From assembly GCF_964340395.1 (NCBI RefSeq), contig NC_135564.1, forward strand, positions 22,809,287 to 22,873,286: a DNA stretch of 64,000 nt, in the 5' to 3' direction. Positions 35,384-47,477 of the stretch are shown here, one piece after another. Under the pieces are notes generated by a model, which saw only the letters and a list, made by a program, of their open reading frames with translations, made no database searches and had not been told where the DNA came from. Position 1 is the first letter of the stretch; every line of letters begins with the position of its first letter. Origin of the DNA: Glandiceps talaboti (lineage: Eukaryota; Hemichordata; Enteropneusta; Spengelidae). A program made the translations under genes and the position numbers.

Positions 35384-37815
35384 TTAAAGGTGATTCAAAA
35401 TGCTCAGATTCACTATCGCTAATTTGCTAGACGACATGTTTGTGAAATGCATTCTGGTTTTAAAACTTTTCAAAAGCGTCTGCAAACACCTTAAAATGAC
35501 CCTTTTTCAGTCACTTCCCTTCGGATTTACTTCGAGAGTTTTCGGGTATTTCCGGTCCCACCTAGACCATGGGATTTTATGACGTCATAAGGAGACATGG
35601 ATAGCACATAGCCTATGACGAGCGTAGTCACTAGGTGAACAAAACTCAACAGCATTGTGAAAAAATACATTGCTAGTGGTTGTAACAGACATCAGTAAAC
35701 AAAAACTACACTCTACACGTCTTATTAACCAACATTTACCGATATTTACTCACACTTTCTGACTAATTGGCAGTGTCTGTGGGTATAAATGCTAAAATAT
35801 TATCTCCCCATGCATATTATGGCAAAATAAATCAAAACGGCTAGACTACAGTGTAGATATACATAAACACTTGTAATGTCGCTCGCGTGTTTCAATTTAT
35901 TTATCTGATTTTTTTTATTATTTGCCGAGGAGAAGCATTACAATATCTTCGACAGGCATGGCGTCGACAGCATATTATAGCCCACTATACTCGACTATAC
36001 TCACTGATGTCGCCTTTTGAACGGCGCATTTAGCAACAAAGTAAACATATTTATCTTGAATAAATATACTAGCTATTAGATTGCCATATCATCAGCAATA
36101 AAATTGTAAAGAATTGAGGAAATTTCGTGAGTTTAGTGTTGTCATTTACATGACTTTAGCAACTCGTCTGGAAGAAAACTTGTATGGTTTCCCTTGTTGC
36201 GATATCACTTAATTTAATGCAACAAGCCTATTTAATATTCATTAGAAGAATTCTGTAACGAATCATGGTATTCGAAGTGTACAGTTTAGGAAACCAACAA
36301 ATCAAATATCGCGATGTGTTCATGATATCAAATATGATTGGACAATATTGACGTCGGCAATCAAGGTCGTGACCCCAGCACATGGTTATGAAAGAAAGCC
36401 TGCAGCTAGATACTTGGCTAGCCACATCCGGTCCCGTTTCTCAGGGTTTGTTTTGAAGTTAGAGACGTTATTTCTGTACAACTTGAAGAATTTTACAATA
36501 TATCTGATTGATAAATATGGATTACATCAACACGTGGATACATTTAACCCGACACGAATGTGCGCTGTGCTCTCCCGATTCCATACGTACATTGTACATA
36601 CACTGCTTCAGCTTTGATCGGCGGAACTATCCCAGTATGAGCTTACTGCCGCGGCCGCGGTGACTGCACAAAACTTGACAACACTACCCCTCTACCGATA
36701 TATAATAATCACCTGTATACCGTGATAAAAACAAGCAATAATTCGAGTCCCCAACAAGTCGATGAGACCTACTTCTGTTCTGTCCGATCCGAATGCGAGT
36801 TTCTTAGGTTTTATATGGGTTTCAGACTCGGACTAAAGTATCATTACGCCCTAGACAATAATAGATGTAAACTTGTGTTCACAAGCCAAACATGTGACAA
36901 TACAAGACCACAACGAAAACTGTGAAAAATTTACAGGTCAGTCTCATTTTATATATGGACAACAAAATTAGGTCGGTCACAGTTCCATTTACATGATGCA
37001 ATGACTCGGAGCGTACTTCCATATGCTCGGAGCAAATCGAATCAATTAGTGTATTATGGGACCAACAAATATCTTGTGGCACATGTCCCGATACGCCTTC
37101 TTGAAGTTTCCCATTGGTATTCTAATAGCTAGTATATTTATTCGAGATGAAATATGTTTACTTTGTTGTTAAATGCACTGTTCAAAAGGCGACGCGAGTA
37201 CGATTGGGCTAAAATATGCCGTCCTTGGCCCGGGGATGCCGTCAAACGTCACGACGGTATCGTAATGCTTCTTGTCGGCAAATAATAAAAAATCAGATAA
37301 ATAAAAGTCAATGAATGTGAAACACGCGACATTACAAGTGTTTATATATATATCTAGTCTAGCCGTTTTGATTTATTTTGCCATAATATGGGGAGATCAT
37401 ATTTTAGCATTTATACCCACAGACACTGCCAATTAGTGAGAAAGTGTGAGTAAATATCAGTAAATGTTGGTGAATAAGACATGTAGACTGTAGTTTTTGT
37501 TTACTGATGTCTATTACAACCACCAGCAATGTATTTTTTCACAATGCTGTTGAGTTTTATTCACCTGTTGACTACGCTCGTCATAGGCTACGTGCTAACC
37601 ATGTCTCCTTATGACGTCATAAAATCCTGTGGTCTAGGTGGGACCGGAAATACCCGAAAACTCTCGAAGTAAATCCGAAGGGAAGTGACTGAAAAAAGGT
37701 CATTTTAAGGTGTTTGCAGACGCTTTTGAAAAGTTTTAAAACCAGAATGCATTTCACAAACATGTCGTCTAGCAAATTAGCGATAGTGAATGTGAGCATT
37801 TTGAATCACCTTTAA
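35384..37815. mobile_element. 2.4-kb element with ~700-bp inverted arms and TTAA ends
   Basis: The left arm (35384 to about 36085) begins ttaaaggtgattcaaaatgc. The right arm (about 37118 to 37815) ends with the inverse, gaatcacctttaa. The arms match through ccggtcccacctagacc, tgacgtcataaggagacatg, and atatactagctatta at their inner edges, with modest divergence. Both outer ends carry TTAA, compatible with a TTAA target site. The ~1-kb centre has unique sequence, including a gcggccgc site near 36652 and an 89-codon ORF (36348-36617) that I do not recognise. A non-autonomous DNA transposon fits best. Arm ORFs (MLRFTIANLLDDMF..., both strands) are copies of each other. Confidence 0.75.
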
Positions 37816-37894
37816 GACACATATGTTAATTCAGTCATGTCAATACTTGTGATATTGAAGTATGACGTTGAATAAAATGACAGCTGAAGGAGAT

Positions 37895-38015
37895 AAAATA
37901 GATAATCTGTTAACATGTTTTTTATCTTTAGATGATGTGTTTCTTAACAGTTGTTTTTAATGTTTGGATGATGTGTTAACATGTTTTTATCCTTAGATGA
38001 TGTGTTTACATTTTT
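37895..38015 (+). repeat. Short outlier of the ~28-bp minisatellite
   Basis: Units like gatgatgtgttaacatgttt related to the array at 40490-41060. Confidence 0.7.
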
Positions 38016-38370
38016 TACCTTCCTATATTAGGGGTGAAAAGTCTGCCTCTGTGTTTGTGTGTGTGTCTGTCTGTGTCTTTATCACAATTTTCAAAAAAAA
38101 AAACCCGACTGGCTAAATTCAAAGAAATTTTGTACACATGTTCCGTAGGATAATGGCAAGAACTGATTAGGTTTTGGTAAATATGCCATGGATATTAATA
38201 AGCAATTTACGTAATTAATGATTTTCAAAATCGAGGCTATATCCCAAGAACTCACGCTTCAAATTCAATATAATTTAGTATGTACATTTGCGATACCAAT
38301 GCGCATCTGTCCTGAAAATATTATCGATGTAACTTTCGGTAATTAAATCTGTAGGCCACAAAAAAAAGAA
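38000..38370 (+). repeat. Single diverged unit of the ~147-bp family with GT/CTGT tract
   Basis: accttcctatattaggggtg, (tgtg/tctg)n near 38050-38085, then one unit with tacgtaattaatgattttc and gaggctatatccc, like the 18.7-20.0 kb array. Confidence 0.5.
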
Positions 38371-38599
38371 AAACTTTGTTTCTGGTCAGGACGTGTTTAA
38401 AGTGGTGCAACGACACAAAATTTTTTTTAAAGTTTTTTAATTGTTCATGATTAGTTCTGCAGTTGTCTTTACTGAAGTAGCAATTAATGTAGGGATAGTT
38501 ACTTTTGTGTTTTCCCTTGGATCTGCAGACTGCATTGGTTTGACAAAAAGACTAAAAAGATTGAAGTGGGGTATATAAGTGATGCACATTGACCAGAAA

Positions 38600-39010
38600 C
38601 AATTCTTTCTTCTTTCTTGGCCTTTAAAACTCCTCCTACGCTGAGAGTTACATACAATGTTCTATAAAAGCTTCACATTACATGTTGTGGTTGGCTGTAA
38701 GATCGCGTCTGTGGTCAATCATGCTGGAGAATTCTTTGACATTAGTTCATACGATCTCTTCACTATTTCAAAATTGAAAATCTTGTTTTTGCTTCATTCG
38801 ATACTTCCACGAGTTTCTGTTTGAAAGCATGCATGAGAAGGTCATCAGTCAAACCAGGTCAGCATCAACATCCGGGTCAAATCACCAGCTTTCTACCGAA
38901 AATTCATGCTGGAGAATTCGCCAAGATAAATCCATACAATCTCTTCTGCGTTCAAAATTAAAAATCCCTCTTTTTTTAAAATACAAATGTTTTGATACTA
39001 AGGGCGAGTT
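38600..39010 (+). repeat. Dispersed repeat, inverted relative of 22.9-23.3 kb
   Basis: catacgatctcttcactatt, gtttgaaagcatgcatgaga and ccaggtcagcatcaacatcc match 23080-23280 on the opposite strand. Confidence 0.55.
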
Positions 39011-39721
39011 TGCTGCCAGAATGCGTGCATTTATTCATATCAACACATTATCATGACAATGCAAATGAGTTAAATGTTGTTACTGTGTTACAATGTTGGG
39101 CTCTGTACTCAGTGCTTTATAATTGGGTCAAATTTTCCCAAAGTTTCCGACATTGATTGGCTTTGTTCTAGACCATTCAAAGTATTCGGGTTGCTTGTAT
39201 TGAAAGGTACACATATGGAAATATATATCAATAGGTTTCTGTCCAGATTTGATTTTTAGATTTCGAGAAACCAAACGAACTTGAGAGCTATGGAAATTCA
39301 CTTTAAACTGAGTGTTGTCGTAAATGAGTTTAAAAGTGTAGACCGGTATCACGCTTAGCATGAAGTATGTAAACTTTCTGATGCGTACTAGCGATGTTAC
39401 AAGGGTTTGAATTTTGTTTATTATTTGCCATGGAAACGAGTGTACATATCCCGGGTATGTAGGGCATCATGAAGGCCGTCTGAAGTCTAGTCAAGGATGG
39501 CAAGCTTTCCTGTACTGGGAATAGGTAGCGGGCATTTTTCGACAACTAACTTTCACTGGGACTTCAAAAGTTACAGATATAGAGCTAAATAAAATAACTG
39601 AGTCCAAAATACATTGGTCAATTTCATGGTCATTATATGCACAAAAAAGTGGAAATAGGAAATAAGCTATTTTTCTTCACCACTTTGTGCATAATATGGG
39701 TGATTTTTAAGGTTTGTGACT

Positions 39722-40065
39722 GGTAATTCTAGCCAACCACAGAGACCTATGAACCATCTCTGATTTGTGGCTTGAAATTCCAGCCAACCACAGACACCTA
39801 TGAACCAGCGATAGTTCATGGCTGGAAATTCCAGCCAACATCAGACACTTATGAACCATCTCTGGTTTGTGGCTAGAAATTCAAGCCAACCACAGAGACC
39901 TATGAACCATCTCTGGTTTGTGGCTATGAAATTCCAGCCAACATCAGACACTTATGAACCATCTCTGGTTTGTGGCTATGAAATTCCAGCCAACCACAGA
40001 GACCTATGAACCAGCGATAGTTCATGGCTTGAAATTCCAGCCAACATTAGACACTTATGAAATTC
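39722..40065 (+). repeat. ~52-bp minisatellite, about 6.5 units
   Basis: The unit is gaaattccagccaaccacag, agacctatgaaccatctctg, gtttgtggct, with alternating accaca/acatca variants. Confidence 0.9.
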
Positions 40066-40489
40066 CAGTTGATTTTATATGGTGAAAATGAGAAAAATTT
40101 GTCAAAAACCTAACTTTTAAGGTGGGTCATTATGCCTTGGAAAAGGTCAATGTATTTTGGACTCAGTTAAATTCATTATGTTCAAATGATACCAATAAGC
40201 AATCCTAATATTTGTTCTGTATGCATTGGGTAAATGTATGTTTGTATGTGTATCACTGTAAATTTGAATAATTTGATTTCAAAAACCATTAAACCTGTTC
40301 CACTATATACTTAGATTGATATCACAAAGTCCTTTTAGATGTCTTATAGTTTGGCACACCTTTTTGCCAATTCAGGGGTATATCATGTACTAATAGCCTA
40401 CTAAGATTTTTGCATTCCAGCAAGTATTATGTGTAAGAACAAAAATCTCAAGATTACTCTTACAGAAGGCATTCAGTTTAAATCTGGTA

Positions 40490-41060
40490 TTTGTTGAGAT
40501 GATATGTTAACATGTTTTTATGTTTCAGATGGTATGTTAATGTCCCTTTATCTTAAATGATGTGTTGGCCTGTGTTTATGTTTAGATGATCAGTTAACAT
40601 GTTTTTATGTTGAGATGATATGTTACCATTTTATATGTTGAGATGATGTGTTAGCATGTTGTTATCTTTAGATGATATGTTAACATGTTTTTTGTTTAGA
40701 TGTCTTTAAATTATTTGTTCACATTTTGTTTAGATTATCTGTAACATGTTTTTTATGCTGAGATGATATGTTAACATGTTCTTATCTTTAGATGAGTGTT
40801 AACATGTTTTTATGTTGTGATGATGTTACCATGTTTTCTATCTTTAAATGGTGTGCTGACATGTTTTTTATCTTAAAATGATATGTTAACATGTTTCTAT
40901 CTTTAAATAATATTAACATGTTTGTTTTTATGCTGAGATGATGTGTTGACATGTTTTTACGTTTAGATATGTCAACGTGTTTTTATCTTCAGATGATATG
41001 TTAACATGTTTTTACTTTTAGATGATGTGGTAACGTGTTTTCATGTTTAGCATATGAAAT
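40490..41060 (+). repeat. ~28-bp degenerate minisatellite
   Basis: Units like gatgatatgttaacatgttt plus ttatgttta, about 20 copies with frequent indels, ending about 200 bp from an exon of the acidic gene. Confidence 0.85.
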
Positions 41061-41265
41061 GAAGTGATATTCAATGTAGATTATAACAATCAAAAGTCCG
41101 AAAATCTGAACAGTGTACATTCCACCCTCACTCACCCCACCTTCCCCTCATCCTCCCCTCCCCTCCCCTCCTTTCTTGTACAAATCTTGCCGATGATATT
41201 GTGACTGTAAAAAGGGCGTTTCAGTTTAGGCGATAGAAATTTTATTAAAATACACTTTTTCTCAC

Positions 41266-41344
41266 CTTCCTCCGCACTATCAGATTTCACTAATTTATTT
41301 CTGACGTCATCAAGGAGCTTCTTTGAATCGTCGTCTGGAAACAA
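41266..41344 (-). CDS. Acidic protein gene, amphipathic exon
   Basis: This 79-bp exon encodes LFPDDDSKKLLDDVRNKLVK followed by SDSAEE and one base of the next codon (donor gtgaga, phase 1). Only the acceptor before TTG keeps the frame open: an alternative AG nine bases further in runs into a stop. The intron to the preceding exon is only 201 bp. The segment looks like an amphipathic helix. In chromogranin A the Cys loop is also followed by a helical, leucine-rich stretch. A KK pair is present. Confidence 0.72.
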
Positions 41345-41545
41345 CTACATCAATAAAATAAATTCCGTTGTCATGGAGACACTATTAACAACAAAACTGT
41401 TACTTAACATTGTCAGTCACTTGACATAAAAATAATATTGAGAAACAGCAAATTTCAATATACATTTCAAATTAAATAACCAAAAATAATTCATTTTGTC
41501 AAGTGTCTATTTCCTGTATAAAATTTAACATAATGGTAAACTCAC

Positions 41546-41620
41546 CTGTGAAATACAGTCTGGGTAATCAGTTGGATTCTTCAACATGGCTTCAATACAT
41601 TGAATTTTGACCGATTTGAG
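41546..41620 (-). CDS. Acidic protein gene, two-cysteine exon
   Basis: This 75-bp exon (25 codons, phase 0 on both sides) has acceptor ttcttgcag and donor gtgagt. It encodes LKSVKIQCIEAMLKNP followed by TDYPDCISQ. The cysteines are 13 residues apart and both sit in a predicted helix-turn. Vertebrate chromogranins A and B carry a disulfide loop of the form C-hydrophobic-hydrophobic-E...L-S-K-...-E-C at the same place, encoded by its own small exon. The shared features here are Cys-Ile at the start, a nearby Glu, LK-x-P in the middle and an acidic residue before the second Cys. This is resemblance seen by eye, not an alignment score. Confidence 0.72.
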
Positions 41621-41639
41621 CTGCAAGAAAGATGACAAA

Positions 41640-43880
41640 TAGAAAATCACTAGTGAAAATCGTTTATGACAGAAAAATGTTGTTTAAATTTTTGGTTGTC
41701 AAATCGTTAGCTGTTCATTCTTTCTTGTCATCAGACATTGTAATGCCCATTTAAATGTCTGTCTTTATATTTGTTTGTCTATTTGTCTGTTTGTTCACCA
41801 GGCTGTTAATTAGCACCACCACCCCCCCCCCTTCCAGAAGGCTACTGTAATGGGCTCTTTCCATCCATCAGTCCATCCATGCATCAGTCCATCCATCAGT
41901 CACTCCATCCCTCCGTCCATCCGTCGGAATTCTTTCAAACCTTATACAAAGGCGACATATCATGTGGGACATATGAACATCAATTTGTTTTCTGGTATAT
42001 GCAAATTTGTCTAAATGGTGGCCATATTTGTAGTTAAAAATCAATATTTACTGCATAACTCAACCAGATTTAAACTGAATGCCTTTTGTGAGGGCAAAGT
42101 TTTGAGACTGTTGTTCCTACAGACAATTGTTGGAATACAACAGAAGTTCATAAGCAATAAGTTATTTTATTTTCTCATTGATTGCTATTTGCCAATTGCT
42201 ATTAGTGATCTCCTGGTCAACCACAACATGTAACGTGAAGCTTTATAGAACGTTAAAGCATAGCACTCACCGTAGAAAGAGTTTTAAAGGCCAAAAAAAA
42301 ATTGTTTCTGGTCAGCGCCCATCACTTAACTACCAAAACCTAATCAAGTCTTGCCATTGCCCTACTAATCAAAATACACATGTACTCATTTTGTTTCCAT
42401 TAATCTAACCCATCAACAAATGAAAATCACAACCTGTCCCATAAATCTGGTTTACTAAGGCTTCTGAGCTGTGGCAGATAAATGTTCCGATTTCCGTTAG
42501 CAAGTTCAGTGTTTCGCACACGTCAGTGAGTAGGTCAGAGGTTGCGACAGTGACAGTAGACAAAACATGTGACGAGAGACGTCCATTTCGACGTCTCATC
42601 TACTCCCTCTAATCTTTCAATTTGTAGATTAAGTTTATCAAAGTTGATCTTTTTTCTGGCATTTTTTATGTTACCAATAGAACTGTGCGTTGTCACTGTA
42701 TCTTATATGATGTCAACAAAACTTTCCCTTACGGAGTCTGTACTTCTTGTGGGATTAACATCAGGGCCTGGCCCTGGAATTTTGATGTCTGCCGTAAAAT
42801 GAATGCGCCAAAGCGAAGCAAGGTGGACAAATTATTGCGTCATTTGTAATTTTAGGGGGCCATGGTCGTGGCCTCGGCAGAACACTGAGGATGTTTCCCA
42901 TTGCTAAATTTTTAGTCGAGTGACGGGCTTTTGCTCGACTTGAAACATTGTAAAAAAATCAAAGGAGATTTTCTTTCACTTACATCGAATTTTACTTGAT
43001 AAAATAATGATTGAAAATTGACAATGATTTTAATGATACAGATCGACGATCAATCACAAAATACACACAGGATAAAGTCATTTCAGGTAAGGTATATTAT
43101 ACTATACTAATTACAATTACTAGCCTACCTGTAGACTTCAGGAACTATCACTACTTACAAGTTACAGCTATACTAACCTTTCTCCTACCATAGACCCTAC
43201 ACGAAAGTACGTGTGTGAGCAATCACGATACAGAATTGGTTCATTGTATCATAACATTGTTGTCAACGATCGGTAATTTGTGGACCAGCTTTTAGCCAAG
43301 GCTTCATCATTGTAAACGTTTGGTAGATTTTTGAAAATACGACAGATTATTGAGTGAGTTCACACTATCTTCACGCACTGGTACTTCTACGGTAGCATGA
43401 AAATGGCGGGCTTCGATTTCGTCCAATGAGAAACCGTTACATTGTAGATGTCATTTCTTGTAAGGAATATTCTGATTCGCTCATTTTGCGTAATACCATA
43501 TTATCATATCAAAAACGTCAAATCAGTGACATTGTTATAAAGTATATTGTTATTTCGTTAAATTTACGTCAAAATGTCAAAGGTCAATTTTGTTATGTCT
43601 TTCCAGTTCCAGGCCATCATGGCATCAATCAGAGTTGTCGCTAACTGAGTCCTAGCTCCGATTTTGAGTCTGAAACCAATCAAATTACATCTGAAGATGA
43701 AAATGAACTGGTTTCTTTTCTTTTTTTTAATAACACTTTTCACCATGACGTATTGCAGTATTTAACAAAATTCTAGATCACAGCCATTGTTTTTCTATGG
43801 GAAATCTGACACAGTATTCGGAATTAAATATCAAGTTCGCAATCCTGCAATCGCTTGATTTATTTTTTTTATCTTTGCAT
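41640..43880. other. Large intron stretch, no supported gene
   Basis: Between the two-cysteine exon and a LINE relic. It contains a ccatccat run (41865-41925), an accagatttaaactgaatgc motif (42064) shared with 4.4, 20.0, 22.7 and 40.46 kb, and short ORFs without recognisable domains. The part around 42530-43440 has more CpG than its surroundings. Confidence 0.35.
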
Positions 43881-44992
43881 TTCTTGCAATAAAATTTTGA
43901 GATTTTAAGTCTTTTGAATCTCTTTTAAATTCATACAGTTTTGATTTGATTTGATCTCAATCAAGAAACTGTCTCAGCCCTGTAACGAGTTTCATCACAG
44001 TTTGAAATTAACCCTACCACTGTGTCGTCAGCAAACTTGAGCAACTTTGCTGCCTCATCATATGATACACAATCGTTTGTTACCTGTTACCCAGCTGAAC
44101 ATGCGGGGGCCTATCTGACAGAAAGTCTAAGACAAACAAACATATTGAATTATCAATTTTTAGTGAACACAATTGTTGTATAATTTCTGTGGAATGATCG
44201 TGTTAAAGGTCAAACTGTAATCTTTAAAGAGGACCCTTGCATTTGTGCATGGTGACTCTAGATGTTGAAGTATAAAATGAAGGGCTAATGCAACAACATC
44301 ATCAACAGACCTATTAGTACGATATGCAAATTGAAATTGATCAAGTGATGAGTTAGTGACAGTCTTAGGATATTTAAAAATTAACCTTTCAAACACTTTT
44401 ACTCTGATGTTAAAGCAACTGGTCTGAAATCATTAAGGCAAGAAATTTTAATTTTCTTTGGTTCTGGTATAATTTTGGATGTTTTAAAACACACAGGTAC
44501 TTTGCATTGGCTAAGAGAGTCATTGAAAATATCGGTAAAAACCAGAGAGAATTGTTCAACACAGTTATCGGGAAGTGTTTGGTCATCACTGGTGTCCATT
44601 CCTGATTTTTTCTTGTCATCAGTTATTTTCTAGAGACTTTGCCAGACACTTTAAATGTTGTTAATTGTAAACTGTTCCTCTAGTCTGACCTTATATTTTT
44701 ACTTTGCTTTTTTAAAGCTTTCTGAATTTCATTCTTAGACTTTTTAGACAATACCTTAGCCTCATTTTAATAGGCTTCTTCTTTTTTCTTGAGCATAATT
44801 TTCAGCTCCTTCGTAATTCATGGTTTTCATTTGCATATGTGATGACAGATTTTGTCAGAATTAATGTATGATGTAACTACATCTATGTAGTCAAAACAAC
44901 CTTTTAGTACATCAACCTTTACGGCTGTTGGGTATTTCTGCCATGCTTCATACGTTAGCCACAAAAAGCCACTGATTCCAGACCATCACTCA
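43880..44992 (-). pseudogene. Decayed Jockey-superfamily (CR1/L2-like) LINE
   Basis: The minus strand reads, in order with frameshifts: an ELKIMLKKKEEAY-type linker (44830-44770); VPVCFKTSKIIPEPKKIK and LNDFRPVALTSE (44500-44400); SSLDQFQFAYRTNRSVDDVV and ARVLFKDYSLTFNTIIPQKL (44370-44170); a VLDFLSDRPPHVQL stretch; and EAAKLLKFADDTVVGL with the FADD box (44070-44000). The catalytic Asp of the first RT motif is replaced by Lys (LFKDYS where LFIDYS is usual) and part of the palm is deleted, so the copy is dead. Its upstream end abuts the transposon at 45001. Confidence 0.85.
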
Positions 44993-45000
44993 TTTCTTCT

Positions 45001-46112
45001 GGGTCGGTACAAAACACACGTACAGGCCAGGCCAACCAGGTATCGACTAAATATTTTTTTGTATTCACATTCAGATCCAAAGATGTGAATCCATCATTAT
45101 ATTTGGTGTAGATTTCCGATTAGTTGTCAGGTTATTTCTTCTCGGCAATTTGCCATCAGTTATCCAAAGTTTGTTTTCAAAATCACCACATAATTAGTGT
45201 CTTCTGTTCTGGGAATTACATTTCAAAAAATAAATAACGATCTAGCAGGTGACTCTGACTATCACCCTATCTCAGAGGAGAACCTTTGGCAGTTTGCAAA
45301 AATTGATAAAAACATTGTGAAAATTAATGCCCTTCGTATGTCCTATTTTTTTGTTGAGATGTCATGTTCATGGTTATGCATTGAAGATGAAAAGGTCAAA
45401 GGTTATTGAATGGGCAATATAACATGTATACTAATTGTCATTAGAATATAACAAGTGAAACATTGTGTGTAATAATACAAATGTTTAAAAGTTAGCCTTA
45501 TATTGAATCTGTTTTATATGAATGTTCAAAATTATGCTTCAATAAATATTGATACATATACGTAGTCTCGGTTACCCAAAATCTTGCCATTGAGGGTGGG
45601 GTGGAGCCCTCAATGGCAAGATTCTGAGTAACCAAAACATCAGAGTTCAACGAAATTTGGTACAAAAAATCAGGTTAGGTCAGGTGATGGGTACACTCTA
45701 ATACTTTGTAATTGTGGATTCCCACCATTGTACACATCTACCATTTATACTCACTTCTTGTGTATGCAATGTAACAAATAGGCTTTGGTTTCTACTTGTT
45801 TACTAAACACTCTACGACACATCTAAATGTGCATGCTCCGTGTGAGCCGTAGTTAAACGTGGTAATTAATGGTTGTCAAGAGAGATATTGTTTGGGTGGT
45901 TCAGAGTATTAATCATAGAAGCTTTCAACAGTGAAATGTGAACATATTCAAGGACTTACATTGTTGAATTAGCATTTATAAAAGAGAAGGTGGAATTATA
46001 TTATATTGCAAATATATATTTCAAGTAACAACAGATGAGGAATCTTTGGATCCGAATGTGAATGACCTGGCCTGGCCTTGCCTGGCCTGTATCTGTGTTT
46101 TTTACCGACCGA
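45001..46112. mobile_element. GGCCAGG-ended DNA transposon, copy 1
   Basis: The left end gggtcggtacaaaacacacg plus tacaggccaggcc and the right end ggcctgtatctgtg...ttaccgacc are inverted. Flanks tttcttct (44993-45000) and ttccttct (46113-46120) make an 8-bp duplication with one mismatch. The interior matches copies 2 and 3 (cgattagttgtcaggttatt, gatctagcaggtgactctg, aggtcaaaggttatt). It holds about 400 extra bases with a perfect-looking hairpin (45570-45633). No transposase, so non-autonomous. Confidence 0.8.
45570..45633. repeat. Hairpin insert within transposon copy 1
   Basis: ggttacccaaaatcttgcca plus ttgaggg pairs with ccctcaatggcaagattctg plus agtaacc across a 10-base loop, with two mismatches. 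Absent from copy 2. Confidence 0.7.
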
Positions 46113-46129
46113 TTCCTTCTCAATTATGC

Positions 46130-46350
46130 TGTAAACTCAGGTTATGTACATGTTCGTCCCCCGGAGGTAGAGCTAAGAATAGATCAGCGGCTGCAATTTC
46201 CTTGTGAAATGAGAGAAACCGCGAAGGACAAAGACAATACAGTGTTTTCATTCATGTATTTAGCTCGAAATTGGGTCTTTCTTTAGGAACAGTACTTGTC
46301 GTTTACATTTTAAAGTAAATCAACCTTGGCTAATATTTTAAAATTACATA
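46130..46350. other. Unique spacer next to first visible exon
   Basis: No feature recognised. It begins the intron after exon 46352-46443. Confidence 0.3.
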
Positions 46351-46351
46351 C

Positions 46352-46443
46352 TTCCTCTCCATTTGGGTCCAGAAGGCGCTCCTGAGATGCAGCTGCGTTG
46401 ACTGCATTCACTGAGTCCGGCTGCCATGATGACGGGAGGGATT
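46352..46443 (-). CDS. Acidic protein gene, first visible exon
   Basis: This 92-bp exon has acceptor tttatttcag and donor gtatgt. It encodes about 30 residues running from SLPSSWQPDS to LLDPNGEE. It enters after one base of a split codon (phase 1) and leaves in phase 0. There is no in-frame ATG, so at least one upstream exon carrying the start must exist. An ATG in another frame gives a 25-residue reading that hits a stop in the next exon, so that frame is rejected. If the gene is a granin, this is the short segment just after the signal peptide. Confidence 0.7.
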
Positions 46444-46794
46444 CTGAAATAAACAGAAGTATTGTAGGTGAGCTTGAGCATCATCAAGTACTGTTAACGA
46501 TGGCCATTCCATCAGCAGGCAAAATTTATGTATGTTATGTATGTTTAAATAGCACAGTAACAAATTCAGACAGGAGACAGCCCTGAGGGTAGATTGTTTT
46601 GTTATGAGGCAGGCTTTAGTGAAATTATGTTTGTACCTAATACAAACGGGGAATGAGAATGGGTTTATGAGTACATAAGACACAGTGCTAAATAAATGAA
46701 ACTGTTGAAACCCCTACAATTCCAAATAAATGAGAGTTGAAACCTCTACAGTGCTAAATAAAAGAAAGAGTGTTGATACCCTACAGTATGTAGC

Positions 46795-47000
46795 TTTAAA
46801 TAACAGTAACAGACTAACAACATAGCACAACATATGTATGATAAAATAACAGTAACAGACTAAGAACATAGCACAACATATGTATGATAATATAACAGTA
46901 ACAGACTAAGAACATAGCACAACATATGTATGATAAAATAACAGTAACAGACTAACATAGTATAATGTAAATATGCTAAAATAATAGTAACAGACTAACA
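46795..47000 (+). repeat. 46-bp minisatellite, about 4.5 units
   Basis: The unit is aacagtaacagactaagaac, atagcacaacatatgtatga, taaaat. Confidence 0.9.
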
Positions 47001-47475
47001 AAATAGTACAATGTCCATTTGCTGAGGTATGTATGACATATCAAAAGTTTACAGATATACGCTTAGTTATCTTATCAAATCCCACCATAATATGCCGAAT
47101 TTGGAATTCACTAAAAAAACAGTTCTTTCACTATAAAGCCCGTCCATCGAATTCATCAACTGGACTATTCTATTATTGAATGCGTGTCATGCCTTGATGC
47201 GGGATGTTTATAATTTCTTTTTCTTTTTCTGTGTGGAATTGAATTCAAATCATCATATGAATACATGAAATATTAAAGATTTATTCTATATCATTAAGTC
47301 AGAAAAAAATGAGTATGGTTTTATTCCAAACCCCAAAATGACATAGTTGTTGTCCCCTGTTCTACCCAAAAAATGGTTTATTCCATATATTGACTTTGAG
47401 ATTATTCAACCTCAGGGCCATATCACACAGAGTGTATTAAATAATGAAAATAAAATAATAAAATAAATAATGAAA
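47000..47475. other. No supported gene
   Basis: Unique AT-rich DNA ending in an aaataaataatg repeat at the LINE border. Confidence 0.3.
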
Positions 47476-47477
47476 TA

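Noticed and set aside
36348-36617. 89-codon ORF in the centre of the long inverted repeat as a transposase
   Set aside because: No catalytic motif or similarity to a transposase could be recognised and it is short, so it was kept only as part of the element description.
41860-41930. ccatccat repeat as a regulatory element
   Set aside because: A short tetranucleotide-like run with no supporting context.
46352-46443. ATG in the first visible exon as the gene's start codon
   Set aside because: That ATG is in a different frame; following it into the next exon meets a stop after ten codons, while the other frame stays open to the end of the gene.
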